Origin: Bacteroidota bacterium
GTDB taxonomy: Bacteria > Bacteroidota > Bacteroidia > B-17B0 > Aurantibacillaceae
Assembly: GCA_016708845.1 (NCBI GenBank)
Contig: JADJFB010000004.1
Location: 62,001-126,000 of the forward strand
Direction: 5' to 3'
DNA: 64,000 nt
Part shown: piece after piece, positions 44,113-54,124 of the stretch
Position numbering within the stretch: position 1 is the stretch's first letter
Layout: each line of letters opens with the position of its first letter
The notes under the pieces: model-generated
What the model was told of the DNA's origin: nothing
Databases searched by the model: none
Seen by the model: only the letters and a program-made list of their open reading frames with translations
Program-made: the position numbers and the translations under genes

Positions 44113-45198
44113 TTATTGTTTAATAATTTTTTTAGTAATGCTAGTATTATTACTTCCAGTTATTTTAAGGAAATAAATACCAGTTTGAATATTTTCTAAG
44201 TTCAGTAAAATTTTATTTTCTTTTGAGAGTGATTCGTCGTTTGCGAATGTTTTAATTTTACGCCCCGTTACATCTAAGAATTCAATGGTAAACAACTCAC
44301 CAGTATTTTGGTTGAGCGTGACGGTAAGATTTTCGGTAACTGGATTTGGAGAAACGCTGATAATGTTTTCTATTGAGGTTTTTTCATTAATACCAGTGCA
44401 TAATCCAATACTTAATTCGGTATCCCTCTCCACATATCCAACTCTATAATAAACGCCGTCATCATCTTTTCTCCATTCTGTTATTTTGATAACTACATTG
44501 TAATCTCCAGCATATTGTGGTGTACACCAGCTAAGTAAACCCGTTATGGGATTGATACTGAAAGAGCCACCAGCACCAGCATAAGGGTATGAATAACCAG
44601 CAATGGTGCCTGAGTTACTATTACACATTTGTGTTTCATATGATAAACTATCTCCATCTGCATCTGTAGCTAATGGATTATATGTTACGCATCCATTAAT
44701 TAAGCAGCCACTTACAATAGGATGGTTTGCAAAAACAGATGATGTATTTTTGCTAGAGCCAAATGATGGAATAACCAAATAACTGTAAAAAGCCATCGTT
44801 TGATTAACTGAATTGGGAATATTAATAACTCCAGCATTTCTATTTGGTTGACGCAAGCAAATTAAATAATTACCCGGGCCAGGATAAGTATGTGTTGTTG
44901 TATACTCATTCATTCTAGTGTTTAAATCTATTGGAACTCCATCACACCCAGGAGAACAAAAACTTGAACACAATCCATTATTTCTATATAATGTTCCACC
45001 GAGTCCATCACCAAAACACATAGAGTCAATCTGACAATAAGGATCAGGATTAAGATCTGTAGTATAGGTTGTATACTTAATTTGGTATGTATAACCAAAT
45101 AACCATGTGTAGGTAATATTACCAGCCCTATATGCTGCGTTAAGTTTTATAGAATAAAACAAACAGCTCAATACGATTATATAAATACTTTTTTTCAG
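44113..45198 (-). CDS. Secreted protein with type A T9SS tail, paralogue of the next gene's N-terminus
   Basis: The protein (about 361 residues) shares its main module with the N-terminal third of the 41421-44104 protein: AGNITYTWLFGYTYQIKYTT, NEYTTTHTYPGPGNYLICL, LSYETQMCNSNSG and EWRKDDDGVYYRVGYVERD. The C-terminal 80 residues are a T9SS type A tail (ISVSPNPVTENLTVTL, FLDVTGRKIKT, TGIYFLKITG). The only canonical start, TTG at 45171, would cut into the signal peptide. The frame continues upstream as LKKSIYIIVLSCLFYSIKLN, so I used the CTG at 45198. The start may be sequence-damaged. Confidence 0.78.
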   Translation of the reverse strand: MKKSIYIIVLSCLFYSIKLNAAYRAGNITYTWLFGYTYQIKYTTYTTDLNPDPYCQIDSMCFGDGLGGTLYRNNGLCSSFCSPGCDGVPIDLNTRMNEYTTTHTYPGPGNYLICLRQPNRNAGVINIPNSVNQTMAFYSYLVIPSFGSSKNTSSVFANHPIVSGCLINGCVTYNPLATDADGDSLSYETQMCNSNSGTIAGYSYPYAGAGGSFSINPITGLLSWCTPQYAGDYNVVIKITEWRKDDDGVYYRVGYVERDTELSIGLCTGINEKTSIENIISVSPNPVTENLTVTLNQNTGELFTIEFLDVTGRKIKTFANDESLSKENKILLNLENIQTGIYFLKITGSNNTSITKKIIKQ

Positions 45199-45422
45199 AA
45201 TACAATAATTGCTTATAAAACGCCTAAAACCCTAAAATTTTAGTATTTAAAGATAGGGAAAAATATTTAAAATGAGCGCTAAAATTCCCTTTTTGCAAGT
45301 AAACAGTTTTAGAATGAAAAAGACAAATTAATTAACGTTTTTATTTTATAATTATTTCGTCGAAAATGTGCTTTAGCGTTTGTATTAGTAGTAATTTTAC
45401 AATTCTTTAACAACCTATTTAA

Positions 45423-47378
45423 ATGAGCTCTCATCATCATGGTCAAATGAGCAAGGTTACTCTTGCAGGTCTAATTGTTACTCTCGGAATTATTTACGGC
45501 GATATTGGTACTTCACCACTTTATGTAATGAGTGCCATTGTTGGAAAAGGCGCTATTGATGCTGATGTGGTTAAAGGTGGAATTTCATGTATTTTCTGGA
45601 CCTTAACATTACAAACTACTATTAAGTACGTAATTTTAACATTGAGAGCCGATAATAAAGGTGAAGGAGGGATTTTCTCTTTATTTACTTTAGTGAAACG
45701 CACCAAATTTAAATGGTTATTGGTGCCTGCCATTATTGGTGGTAGCGCTTTATTAGCCGACGGTATTATTACCCCTCCAATTTCGGTTTCTTCTGCCATC
45801 GAAGGTTTAAAAGTATATAATCCCGAGTTAAATACAGTGCCTATTGTTATAGGTATTTTATGTGCTTTGTTTTTTATTCAACAGTTTGGAACCAGTTTTA
45901 TTGGTAAGTTTTTTGGACCAATGATGTCGCTTTGGTTTGTAATGCTAGGTGTTTTAGGTATTTATCAAATGACCAGCGATTGGAGTGTATTGAGTTCTTT
46001 AAATCCTTATTATGCATACCATTTATTACAAATACATCCTTCAGGTTATTTGATTTTAGGAGCTGTTTTCCTTTGTACTACGGGAGCCGAAGCTTTATAT
46101 TCTGACTTAGGACATTGCGGTAAGCAAAACATTCGTATTTCTTGGATTTTTGTAAAAACAACGTTAGTGTTAAACTATTTTGGGCAAGGCGCTTGGTTAA
46201 TTGCTCATCAAGGTCAAACTTTAGATTCATTTAAATCTAGCAATCCTTTTTATGCTATCATGCCCGAAAGCTTTTTGCCTTACGGAATTGTTATTGCTAC
46301 AATGGCAGCAGTTATTGCATCACAAGCATTAATTAGTGGGTCGTTTAGTTTAATTAATGAAGCCATGCGATTAAACTTATGGCCAAAAGTAGGAGTTAAG
46401 TATCCATCAGAAATGAAAGGGCAGTTATATATCCCGTCAACTAATTGGTTATTATTGGCTGGTTGTATAGGTGTTGTATTGTATTTCAGAGAATCTATAA
46501 ATATGGAGGCGGCTTATGGTTTAGCGATTGTGTTGTGTATGTTAATGACAACAACTTTGTTGAATTTCTATATGCACATGAAACGTTATAATCCAATATT
46601 TATATACGTTGTTATTACTATATACTTAGTGATTGAATTTGCTTTTATGGCTGCTAACTTGAGTAAGTTTGCTCATGGTGGTTGGATTACTTTATTAATA
46701 GCTTCTGTATTAATGTCGGTAATGGCTATTTGGTTTTTGGCAAAGAAAATTCGTAACCGCTATGCTGATGTGGTTAAGTTAGCAGATCATCAACAAAAAT
46801 TAGTGGATTTAAGTAATGATGACTCTATTCCTAAATATGCAACACATTTAGTGTATATGACTGGAGCTAATAACCCAGAAGAAATTGAATCGAAAGTTAT
46901 TTATTCTATCTTACAAAAACGCCCTAAACGTGCCGATATTTATTGGTTTGTGCATGTTGACGTTATGGATGAGCCTTATCGTATGGATTATAAAGTAACT
47001 CACGTAGCTGCTGATGATATTATTCGTGTAGATTTTAGATTAGGTTTTAGAGTTGCGCCAAGAGTGAACTTAATGTTTAGAAAAGTAGTGGAAGATTTAG
47101 TGAAAAATAAAGAGGTAGATATTACTAGCCGCTACGAATCATTAAACAAAAACAATATCATTGGTGATTTTAAATTTGTGGTGATTGAGAAATTTTTGTC
47201 TTACGAAAACGAATTACCATTATTTGAGAAGATTATTTTAAATGCTTATTTCTTCTTGAAACGTTTCAGTTTAAGTGAAGCAAAAGCATTTGGATTAGAT
47301 AGTAGCTCGGTAAAAATTGAAAAATTTCCGATGATTATAAGTCCACCAAAGGATTGTAATTTGCACCGTATTAGTTAA
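45423..47378 (+). CDS. kup: KUP-family potassium transporter
   Basis: The 651-residue transporter begins its conserved core with LGIIYGDIGTSPLYVMSAI and has about twelve membrane helices, ending near residue 440. A cytoplasmic tail of about 200 residues follows (YWFVHVDVMDEPYRMDYKV). Kup mediates K+ uptake with protons at low pH or low K+. It is monocistronic and divergent from the secreted protein genes. I saw no c-di-AMP (ydaO) riboswitch in the 225-base leader, although I cannot exclude divergent forms. Confidence 0.95.
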   Translation: MSSHHHGQMSKVTLAGLIVTLGIIYGDIGTSPLYVMSAIVGKGAIDADVVKGGISCIFWTLTLQTTIKYVILTLRADNKGEGGIFSLFTLVKRTKFKWLLVPAIIGGSALLADGIITPPISVSSAIEGLKVYNPELNTVPIVIGILCALFFIQQFGTSFIGKFFGPMMSLWFVMLGVLGIYQMTSDWSVLSSLNPYYAYHLLQIHPSGYLILGAVFLCTTGAEALYSDLGHCGKQNIRISWIFVKTTLVLNYFGQGAWLIAHQGQTLDSFKSSNPFYAIMPESFLPYGIVIATMAAVIASQALISGSFSLINEAMRLNLWPKVGVKYPSEMKGQLYIPSTNWLLLAGCIGVVLYFRESINMEAAYGLAIVLCMLMTTTLLNFYMHMKRYNPIFIYVVITIYLVIEFAFMAANLSKFAHGGWITLLIASVLMSVMAIWFLAKKIRNRYADVVKLADHQQKLVDLSNDDSIPKYATHLVYMTGANNPEEIESKVIYSILQKRPKRADIYWFVHVDVMDEPYRMDYKVTHVAADDIIRVDFRLGFRVAPRVNLMFRKVVEDLVKNKEVDITSRYESLNKNNIIGDFKFVVIEKFLSYENELPLFEKIILNAYFFLKRFSLSEAKAFGLDSSSVKIEKFPMIISPPKDCNLHRIS

Positions 47379-47381
47379 TTT

Positions 47382-48059
47382 TTAAAAGAAATTGACGGCT
47401 AGTGAAATGCTGTGAGTTATTTTTCGGGCATCATTTATTTTATTTTGTGAGGTAGAGGAGATACTATAACATATTTCGGGAGCAAAGTTTTTGCCTTGAA
47501 AGATATAGTTAATACCGTAACCTAAAAATAAACCAAAGGTGAATTCGTTTTCAAAACCTTTTTTAATATAGCCTTTGTCGTATTTTTTTAAATTTATTTT
47601 TGGGCCAACTAATAAGTAAGGTTGTTTGCTTTGCAAGTAACAGCTCATATTTCTGGCAACATAAATAATACCTTCTTTATCAGGTTTGCTTAACGCAATG
47701 ACAAAGCCATGCGATACAGCTAAATCAAATGAAGTGGCAAACACTCTAGAACTTTGTTTTAAGCAGCTATTAGAGAAAGAGCCTTCTATTTTTGGTTTAA
47801 AAACTATCCCTTCATTTAAAGGCATCCATAAAAATAAACCAAGTCCAAAACCATATTGTATTTCTGTAATTTTAGATTTGTTTTGCAACAGATGCCCTTC
47901 GCTAGTTGATATAGGATTGCCTATTGATTTTTGAAAACACATACTGCTGTAAGTAGAATGTGTGATGCCAAAACTTAAGTCAGGAAATAAACGGTCGTCG
48001 TTTTGCGCCAATAAATTAGTGCTAACAAAAACGGGAATGATATATTTTTGAATCTTCAT
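47382..48059 (-). CDS. Outer-membrane beta-barrel protein of unknown function
   Basis: The protein (225 residues) has a signal peptide (MKIQKYIIPVFVSTNLLAQ) and alternating amphipathic beta strands (YGFGLGLFLWMPLNEGIVF, FTFGLFLGYGINYIFQG). It ends in a phenylalanine (SISLAVNFF), the usual outer-membrane insertion signal. It resembles the PorT-like barrel group, but I cannot assign a subfamily. It ends four bases from kup, convergent with it. Confidence 0.7.
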   Translation of the reverse strand: MKIQKYIIPVFVSTNLLAQNDDRLFPDLSFGITHSTYSSMCFQKSIGNPISTSEGHLLQNKSKITEIQYGFGLGLFLWMPLNEGIVFKPKIEGSFSNSCLKQSSRVFATSFDLAVSHGFVIALSKPDKEGIIYVARNMSCYLQSKQPYLLVGPKINLKKYDKGYIKKGFENEFTFGLFLGYGINYIFQGKNFAPEICYSISSTSQNKINDARKITHSISLAVNFF

Positions 48060-48099
48060 CTGCATGGATAACGCAGATGTTAAAAAAAGTTACAGAGAA

Positions 48100-48444
48100 T
48101 TATTTATTCACTAACTCTTCCCAAAACTCAGCACCACGGCGAGTGTGAGGAATCACAATCGTTCCGCCAACAATATTCGCAACAGCAAAAATTTCGTAAA
48201 CTTCTTCAGTAGTACAGCCTTGTTCGTGGCATTTTAGTAAATGGTATTTAATGCAATCGTCGCAACGTAAAACCATGCTAGCTACTAAGCCAAGCATTTC
48301 TTTTGTTTTAACGTTTAAAGCTCCGTCAGAATAAGTTTGCGTGTCTAAATTAAATAAACGTTTAATTACTAGGTTATCTTTACCTAAAATAACATCATTC
48401 ATTTTCGAACGGTAATCGTTGAATTCTTTAACTTGATTTGACAT
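48100..48444 (-). CDS. Carboxymuconolactone decarboxylase family (AhpD-like) protein
   Basis: The 114-residue all-helical protein has the redox pair CDDC in LRCDDCIKYHLLKC and the downstream histidine expected for AhpD-like CxxC proteins. This suggests a peroxidase or disulfide role rather than true lactone decarboxylation. It starts two bases downstream of the tatC stop codon, so the two genes are probably one operon. Confidence 0.85.
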   Translation of the reverse strand: MSNQVKEFNDYRSKMNDVILGKDNLVIKRLFNLDTQTYSDGALNVKTKEMLGLVASMVLRCDDCIKYHLLKCHEQGCTTEEVYEIFAVANIVGGTIVIPHTRRGAEFWEELVNK

Positions 48445-48445
48445 A

Positions 48446-49279
48446 TTATACTTCTAAATTATGTTTTTTAATCACGTAGGCACTCACAAAAATACTAATC
48501 TCGTAAAGTAAATACATTGGCACAGCTACTACCATTTGAGAGGTTACATCTGGGGAAGGCGTAATAACAGCAGCGGCAATCAAAATAATAACCACAGCAT
48601 ATTTACGATACTTACGCATGAAACCTGGCGTTAATATTCCTAAGCGAGTTAAGAAATAAACTAAAACAGGTAATTCAAACACCAAGCCCGAAACCAATAC
48701 CATCGTTGAGATCAAAGAAATATAATCTTCTAAGGTATTATTGGTTTGCACAATGCCACTATCCGATAATTGATAGTTGATTAAGAAATTATAGGACATT
48801 GGGAATAATAAAAAGTAGCCAAAGAAAATACCGATTAAAAATAAAATAGAGGCAACAATTACAAACCATTTGGCGGGTTTCGACTCTGTGTCTTTAAGCG
48901 CTGGTTTTATAAACTTCCATAATTCATAAAGCACATAAGGGAAGGCTAAAATAATTCCTCCTAATAAAGCAATCCACATGTGTGTAAAAAATTGTTCAGA
49001 TGCAGATAGTGTTTGTAAGTGAGGTTCTTTAACCGTCATGCACATCACATCACCTGCTCCAATTCTATGACCTAGTGAGCAAAGAGCGCGATAAGAAATG
49101 AAATTTTGTTTTAATGGACCAAATATGACGGTGTCGAATAAAAAATTATTGAACATAAATAATCCTACCGCAAAAATAAAAATGGCTATAGCACTGCGCA
49201 CTAAATGCCATCTTAATGCATCTAAGTGTTGCATAAAGGACATTTGCATCGACATTTCTTCTGGTTGGTTATCTGCCAT
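48446..49279 (-). CDS. tatC: Sec-independent protein translocase TatC
   Basis: TatC recognises twin-arginine signal peptides and forms the Tat receptor. The 277-residue protein has six membrane helices and the family's cytoplasmic start MSFMQHLDALRWHLVRSAIA. YVLYELWKFIKPAL and ITPSPDVTSQMVVAVPMYLLY are intact. The ATG at 49279 is taken because a TAAATTTG box lies ten bases upstream. tatA is not adjacent. The AhpD-like gene follows after one base. Confidence 0.93.
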   Translation of the reverse strand: MADNQPEEMSMQMSFMQHLDALRWHLVRSAIAIFIFAVGLFMFNNFLFDTVIFGPLKQNFISYRALCSLGHRIGAGDVMCMTVKEPHLQTLSASEQFFTHMWIALLGGIILAFPYVLYELWKFIKPALKDTESKPAKWFVIVASILFLIGIFFGYFLLFPMSYNFLINYQLSDSGIVQTNNTLEDYISLISTMVLVSGLVFELPVLVYFLTRLGILTPGFMRKYRKYAVVIILIAAAVITPSPDVTSQMVVAVPMYLLYEISIFVSAYVIKKHNLEV

Positions 49280-49288
49280 AATCGGGGG

Positions 49289-49296
49289 CAAATTTA
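49289..49296 (-). promoter_or_regulatory. -7 box for tatC
   Basis: The minus strand reads TAAATTTG, and the ATG is only ten bases downstream, so the leader would be very short. Confidence 0.6.
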
Positions 49297-49349
49297 ATCA
49301 TTATTACGAGTTTTTTTTGAAATTTAAAAAGAAAGATCGTGAATGTTTT

Positions 49350-49410
49350 GTCAGGCTGAGCGGAGTCGAAGCCAAGTTAAATGGCCATCCAATCCGCTTA
49401 GGGTGACAGG
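49350..49410. repeat. Palindromic repeat family C, copy 3 (extended)
   Basis: GTCAGGCTGAGCGGAGTCGA begins the block and AATCCGCTTAGGGTGACAGG ends it, so the outer ends pair imperfectly across about 60 bases. It fills the gap between the phosphatase gene and tatC. Confidence 0.75.
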
Positions 49411-49412
49411 AA

Positions 49413-51435
49413 CTAAACCCTAATTCCAATAACCAACATATCATCTACCTGATCTAAACCGCCTCTCCAAGATTCGATAGTTGAGTCTAACACCTGTTTT
49501 TGCTCATCTAAGGGTAAATGGGCGATAGAAATTAGTAATTCTTGAAAGGGTTTATATTTGAATTTTTTTCCTTTTGGACCGCCAAATTGATCAGCGTAAC
49601 CATCAGTGAATAGGTAAATCATTTCTCCTTTTTCAATAGACACTGTTTTTAAGTTAAATGGAGAGACCTCCTCTTTGTATTTTCCAATAGGTTGTTTGTC
49701 GGGAGTTATTTGCGATAGCTGCCAAGGTTCTTGCCAAAGCTCTGTTTTAATGGAAGGCGGTGATACAACCCATATAGGATTATTGGCAGCCGCTAAATGA
49801 AGTTTCATGTTTTCGTAATCAAACACGCATAGTACGCCGTCCATTCCATCATTTACTTCGTAATCACTTTTCGAAAATGTTTCTTGCATCAATTCGTTCA
49901 CTTTATCAAAAATCAAAGAAGGACTGGATAATTTAAATTCGTTGATGGCTCTATTTAAAGCGTTGCATGCTACAATACTAACCATAGCTCCAGGAACGCC
50001 ATGACCAGTGCAATCGCAAACAGCAAGCACAGGATTGTTGTTGATAGTTTCTGTCCAATAAAAATCGCCCGCTACAACATCTTTTGGTTTATAAAGAACA
50101 AAGCTTTCGGAGAATGAATTATTCATAGCCTTAGTAGAAGGCAACATACTTCCTTGTATGTATTTAGCGTAATGAATAGAATCCATTACATCTTTATTTT
50201 TGATTTCAATAATTTCCTTTTGAAGTTCTACTTCCTTTTTTTGAGTCTGAATTAAAGAATATAGTTTTTTGGTTTTGCCATTGTAGTAAAATAGAAACAG
50301 AAAGGCAATACCCACAATGGTTAATCCTGCAATAAGCAATAAGGTGTTGTTTTTTGAAGAGGCAAGGGCAACTTTCTCTTTTTCTAACGACAGACTTTGC
50401 TCAGCTATGATTTTTTCTTTTTCGGTTAGTTGTAATTTGTTTTCTATATCATTAATGTTTTTTTATTTTTTCAATATTAAAAATAGAATCTTGTATTTTT
50501 TTATATTGTTTCAATGAGGTAAATGCGTTTTTATAATCTTGCTCAGTTTCATATAAATCAGTCATGCCTTTTAAGGCATCAGCTTCTTCAACCATTAAAT
50601 TGCTCTGTTTAGCTAGGTCCAATGCCTGGAAGTAATAACTTTTTGCTTCTGGAATGTTTTTTTGTTTTTGGTATGTTTCTGCAAGTTTTGTAAGGCCAGT
50701 AATTTCGCTATCCAACATTTTATATTGATTTGCTATTAAAACAGATTTTTTAAAGTGCTTTATAGCTTCGTCTATTTGGTTAAGATGGAAATAAATATTG
50801 CCATAATAAATTTCAACATAAAAATTACTGCCACCGTCACTAATATTAAGGTTTGCTCTTTCTCCTAAAACGCTTAGAGCTTGAATATATTTACCACCAT
50901 CAATATAGGCATTTGCTATATTTAGGTAAACATTTGATAGCCCATCCTTATCATTGAGTTTAGTATATATTTCTTTTGCTTTTTCTAGATGTTCAATTCT
51001 TTCTTTGTCTTTATTTAATCTTCCTAGTGTTAATGCTTTTAATGAATAGGCTTTTGCTAATCCTTTTAATTCATTATTTTTTTCAAAAATTGAGATTGCT
51101 TGGTTTAATTTCTCGATTGTGGTCTTTAAATCACCTTTTAATAAGATGTAACGAGATTCGCAATGAAGTGAGTACGCTAATTGAATTTCTAAATTATATT
51201 TTTTACTTAATACTTCAGCTTCCTCGCAGTAACCTATAGAGGAATCTGGAATGGAATTGTAAATACTTTTAGCAATATCTACCAAAAGAGTTGCTCTTTC
51301 TTTAGGTGCTGTTGTTGTTTTCAACAAAACTTTTAAGCTGTCAAATTTTTGCTGTTGAGAAAACGAGTCTACACTTAAGCATGAATAGATTAAGAAAAAC
51401 AATAAAGAAATGTATTTAGGGCGGCCCAAGTTCAT
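49413..51435 (-). CDS. TPR-repeat membrane SpoIIE/RsbU-type phosphatase, one frameshift
   Basis: As written there are two frames, joined if one base is removed from the T7 run at 50458-50464 (giving EKIKNINDIENKLQLTEKEK). The unified protein has about 674 residues. It has a signal peptide (ISLLFFLIYSCLSVDSFSQ), six or seven tetratricopeptide repeats (for example SNVYLNIANAYIDGGKYIQAL), and a coiled coil. One membrane helix follows (LLLIAGLTIVGIAFLFLFYY), then a PP2C/SpoIIE domain (DCTGHGVPGAMVSIV, FTDGYADQFGGPKGKKFKYK). It probably senses something in the periplasm and dephosphorylates a cytoplasmic partner. It follows hisIE by 20-40 bases. Confidence 0.8.
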
Positions 51436-51472
51436 TAGGCTAAAAATAAACAATTATTTGATAATTATTGCC

Positions 51473-52063
51473 TTAATGCCTGCTTTTTAAAACGCTAATA
51501 ATATCGTTTAAGGTAAAGTTTTTAGCTTGTAACAATATTAAATAGTGAAACAATAAATCTGCTGCTTCTCCTTTAAATAAATCATCGTTATTATCCTTCG
51601 CTTCTATAACTACCTCTACAGCTTCTTCCCCTACTTTTTGAGCAATTTTATTAATGCCTTTAGCAAATAAAGAGGCGGTATAAGATTTGTCAGATGGATT
51701 ATTTTTTCGATCTCTAATAATCATTTCCAATTCAGTTAGAAAATTAGTAGATACATTCTTTTCATTAAAACAAGTGTCAGCTCCAGTATGACAAGTTGGT
51801 CCAGCGGGAGTTGCTTTAATTAAAATAGTGTCATTGTCGCAATCAAGTAAAAGTGAATTGACATTTAAGAAATTGCCGCTTTCTTCTCCTTTAGTCCATA
51901 AACGGTTTTTTGAACGCGAAAAAAAAGTCACTCGTTTTTCTTGTTGTGTTTTATCAAATGCCTCTTGGTTCATATAGCCAAGCATTAATACTACGTTAGT
52001 GATATTATCTTGTATAATTACAGGAATTAATCCGTCTGGTGATTTTGTAAAGTCTGGTTTCAT
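51473..52063 (-). CDS. hisI: Bifunctional phosphoribosyl-AMP cyclohydrolase / phosphoribosyl-ATP pyrophosphatase
   Basis: This fused HisIE enzyme performs steps 2 and 3 of histidine synthesis. The 196-residue protein has the HisI domain first (GLIPVIIQDN, TKGEESGNFLNV, PAGPTCHTGADTCF, with its metal-binding Cys and Asp). The HisE domain follows (IAQKVGEEAVEVVIEAKD). It is the last gene of the operon, six bases downstream of hisF. A C-terminal HSPLL-like end is replaced by a short SVLKSRH tail, which is ordinary. Confidence 0.95.
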   Translation of the reverse strand: MKPDFTKSPDGLIPVIIQDNITNVVLMLGYMNQEAFDKTQQEKRVTFFSRSKNRLWTKGEESGNFLNVNSLLLDCDNDTILIKATPAGPTCHTGADTCFNEKNVSTNFLTELEMIIRDRKNNPSDKSYTASLFAKGINKIAQKVGEEAVEVVIEAKDNNDDLFKGEAADLLFHYLILLQAKNFTLNDIISVLKSRH

Positions 52064-52068
52064 ATTAT

Positions 52069-52824
52069 TTATAATCTAATTTCTATTTGGTTTGATTTTA
52101 AAAATCTTTTTAATTCCGGTATATCAATTTCTTTATAATGAAAAACACTTGCTGCTAAAGCCGCATCTGCTTTTCCGTTTTCAAAAATTTCTTTAAAGTG
52201 TTGCATATTTCCTGCTCCGCCACTAGCTATCACTGGCACATTTACTGCTTCCGAAATTTGTTTAGTAATATCAACGGCAAAGCCATCTTTTGTTCCATCA
52301 TTATTCATCGACGTTAATAATATTTCTCCAGCACCTAAAGCAACAGCTTGTTTTGCCCAGTCAAGTGTTTTTAATTCTGTTTTTACTCTACCTCCGTTTA
52401 AGTATACATACCAGTCATTATCTTCAAATTTAGTATCGATAGCTAGCACCACACATTGACTTCCAAATTGATTGGCTAAATCTTTTATTAGTTGAGGATT
52501 TTTAACAGCAGAGGTATTAACAGAGATTTTATCTGCACCAGCATTTAATAAAGCAGACACGTCCTCAATTGAGCTAATTCCACCACCCACAGTAAACGGA
52601 ATATTAATATGCTTGGCAATGCGAGTTACTAATTCTGATAATGTTTTTCGTTTTTCATTAGTAGCAGTAATATCTAAAAACACTAATTCATCAGCGCCTT
52701 GTTTGGCATATTCGATAGCAAGTTCAACTGGATCTCCAGCATCTTTTATGTTTTCAAAGTTGATGCCCTTAACGGTTCGTCCGTCCTTAATATCTAAGCA
52801 AGGGATTATTCTCTTAGTAATCAT
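52069..52824 (-). CDS. hisF: Imidazole glycerol phosphate synthase, cyclase subunit
   Basis: HisF is the (beta/alpha)8 cyclase that receives ammonia from HisH and makes IGP and AICAR. The 251-residue protein has the N-terminal [19 protein letters not shown] with the catalytic Asp. [10 protein letters not shown], the second catalytic Asp in [13 protein letters not shown], and VIASGGAGN are also present. It overlaps hisA by four bases. Confidence 0.97.
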   Translation of the reverse strand: MITKRIIPCLDIKDGRTVKGINFENIKDAGDPVELAIEYAKQGADELVFLDITATNEKRKTLSELVTRIAKHINIPFTVGGGISSIEDVSALLNAGADKISVNTSAVKNPQLIKDLANQFGSQCVVLAIDTKFEDNDWYVYLNGGRVKTELKTLDWAKQAVALGAGEILLTSMNNDGTKDGFAVDITKQISEAVNVPVIASGGAGNMQHFKEIFENGKADAALAASVFHYKEIDIPELKRFLKSNQIEIRL

Positions 52825-53540
52825 TTTAAAAAAGTTTTTAATTCATCCATCGTAATTCTACCTTCGTAAATAGCTTTTCCTACAATGGCTCCTGAACATC
52901 CAATGTTTTTTAATTCGTGTAAATCATTCAATTGTGAAACACCTCCGCTTGCTGTTAAGTTTAATTGAGGAAATTTAGTCATCATATTTTTATATAAATC
53001 AACAGATGGGCCTTGCAATAAGCCGTCTTTTGAAATATCTGTACAAAACACATGTTTAATTCCTTCTTTCAAATTTTCTTCAATGAAATCATAGATGGAA
53101 ACATTGGTTGTTTCTAACCAACCTCCAACTGCTATTTTTTCATTTTTGACATCTGCCCCTAAGAATATTTTATCTGCCCCATATTTTTTTAACCATGAAA
53201 AAAATAGGTCTTTATTCTTAACGGCAATACTTCCAACAGTTGCTAAATCTGCACCATAATTAAATACTGTCTCTATATCATCATCGGTTTTGATGCCTCC
53301 ACCAAAGTCAATAGACAGTTTTGTGTTGCTAGCTATTTTCTCTAGAACTTTGTAGTTTACCACTTTGCCAAGTTTAGCTCCATCTAAATCTACTAAGTGT
53401 AAACGAGTAACACCAATGCTTTCAAATTCTTGAGCAACTTCCAATGGATTCTCATTATAAATTGTTTTTAGAGCGTAATCTCCTTGTGTTAATCGCACAC
53501 ATTTACCATCTATGATATCTATTGCCGGAATAATTTGCAT
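52821..53540 (-). CDS. hisA: Phosphoribosylformimino-5-aminoimidazole carboxamide ribotide isomerase
   Basis: HisA is the Amadori isomerase of the histidine pathway, a (beta/alpha)8 barrel homologous to HisF. The 239-residue protein begins [20 protein letters not shown], with the catalytic Asp in IDIIDGK. The second Asp is in [13 protein letters not shown], and the phosphate site is [12 protein letters not shown]. It overlaps hisF by four bases and lies two bases after hisH. Confidence 0.96.
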   Translation of the reverse strand: MQIIPAIDIIDGKCVRLTQGDYALKTIYNENPLEVAQEFESIGVTRLHLVDLDGAKLGKVVNYKVLEKIASNTKLSIDFGGGIKTDDDIETVFNYGADLATVGSIAVKNKDLFFSWLKKYGADKIFLGADVKNEKIAVGGWLETTNVSIYDFIEENLKEGIKHVFCTDISKDGLLQGPSVDLYKNMMTKFPQLNLTASGGVSQLNDLHELKNIGCSGAIVGKAIYEGRITMDELKTFLK

Positions 53541-53542
53541 AC

Positions 53543-54124
53543 TTATAATTTGATAAAGTTTTCTAAAATTGTTTGGCCTGCGTCACTTGATTTTTCAGGA
53601 TGAAACTGAACACCGTAAAAATTATTTTTTTGAAGAGAAGAACTGTATTCTAATCCATAATTTGTTTTAGCGATGGTGTGTTCGCTAACCTCTGCATAGT
53701 AACTATGAACTAAATACATGTATTCATTTTCTTTAACATTTTTATATAAATCGGTTTTTAAATCATAAATGTTGTTCCAACCAATTTGAGGAACTTTTAC
53801 GTCCCCTGAGAATAATTTAATATTATTGTCAAAAATGCCTAAACACTCAGTGTTTCCTTCTTCTGAGGATTTACACATGAGTTGCATGCCTAAGCAAATA
53901 CCCAATACTGGTTGTTTTAAATTTACAATCACTTCATCTAATTTTCGTTCTTTTAAATAGTGCATCGCAGAACTTGCCTCGCCAACTCCAGGAAAAATAA
54001 CTTTATCGGATTTTTGCAAAACTTCAACATCATCAGTTACTAATGCAGTAATCCCAATTCGCTCTAATGCAAACAAAACAGATTGCACATTGCCCGCATT
54101 ATATTTTATGATGGATACTTTCAT
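53543..54124 (-). CDS. hisH: Imidazole glycerol phosphate synthase, glutaminase subunit
   Basis: HisH is the class I glutamine amidotransferase that supplies ammonia to HisF. The 193-residue protein has the start KYNAGNVQSVLFALERIG, the nucleophile Cys in LGICLGMQLM, and the His-Glu pair in VQFHPEKS. Its start codon overlaps the last base of hisB by one base. The pair hisH-hisA-hisF forms the core of the operon. Confidence 0.96.
   Translation of the reverse strand: MKVSIIKYNAGNVQSVLFALERIGITALVTDDVEVLQKSDKVIFPGVGEASSAMHYLKERKLDEVIVNLKQPVLGICLGMQLMCKSSEEGNTECLGIFDNNIKLFSGDVKVPQIGWNNIYDLKTDLYKNVKENEYMYLVHSYYAEVSEHTIAKTNYGLEYSSSLQKNNFYGVQFHPEKSSDAGQTILENFIKL

Noticed and set aside
45199..45422. 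Possible riboswitch upstream of kup
   Set aside because: I looked for a c-di-AMP or other known aptamer pattern and saw only AT-rich sequence without conserved blocks.
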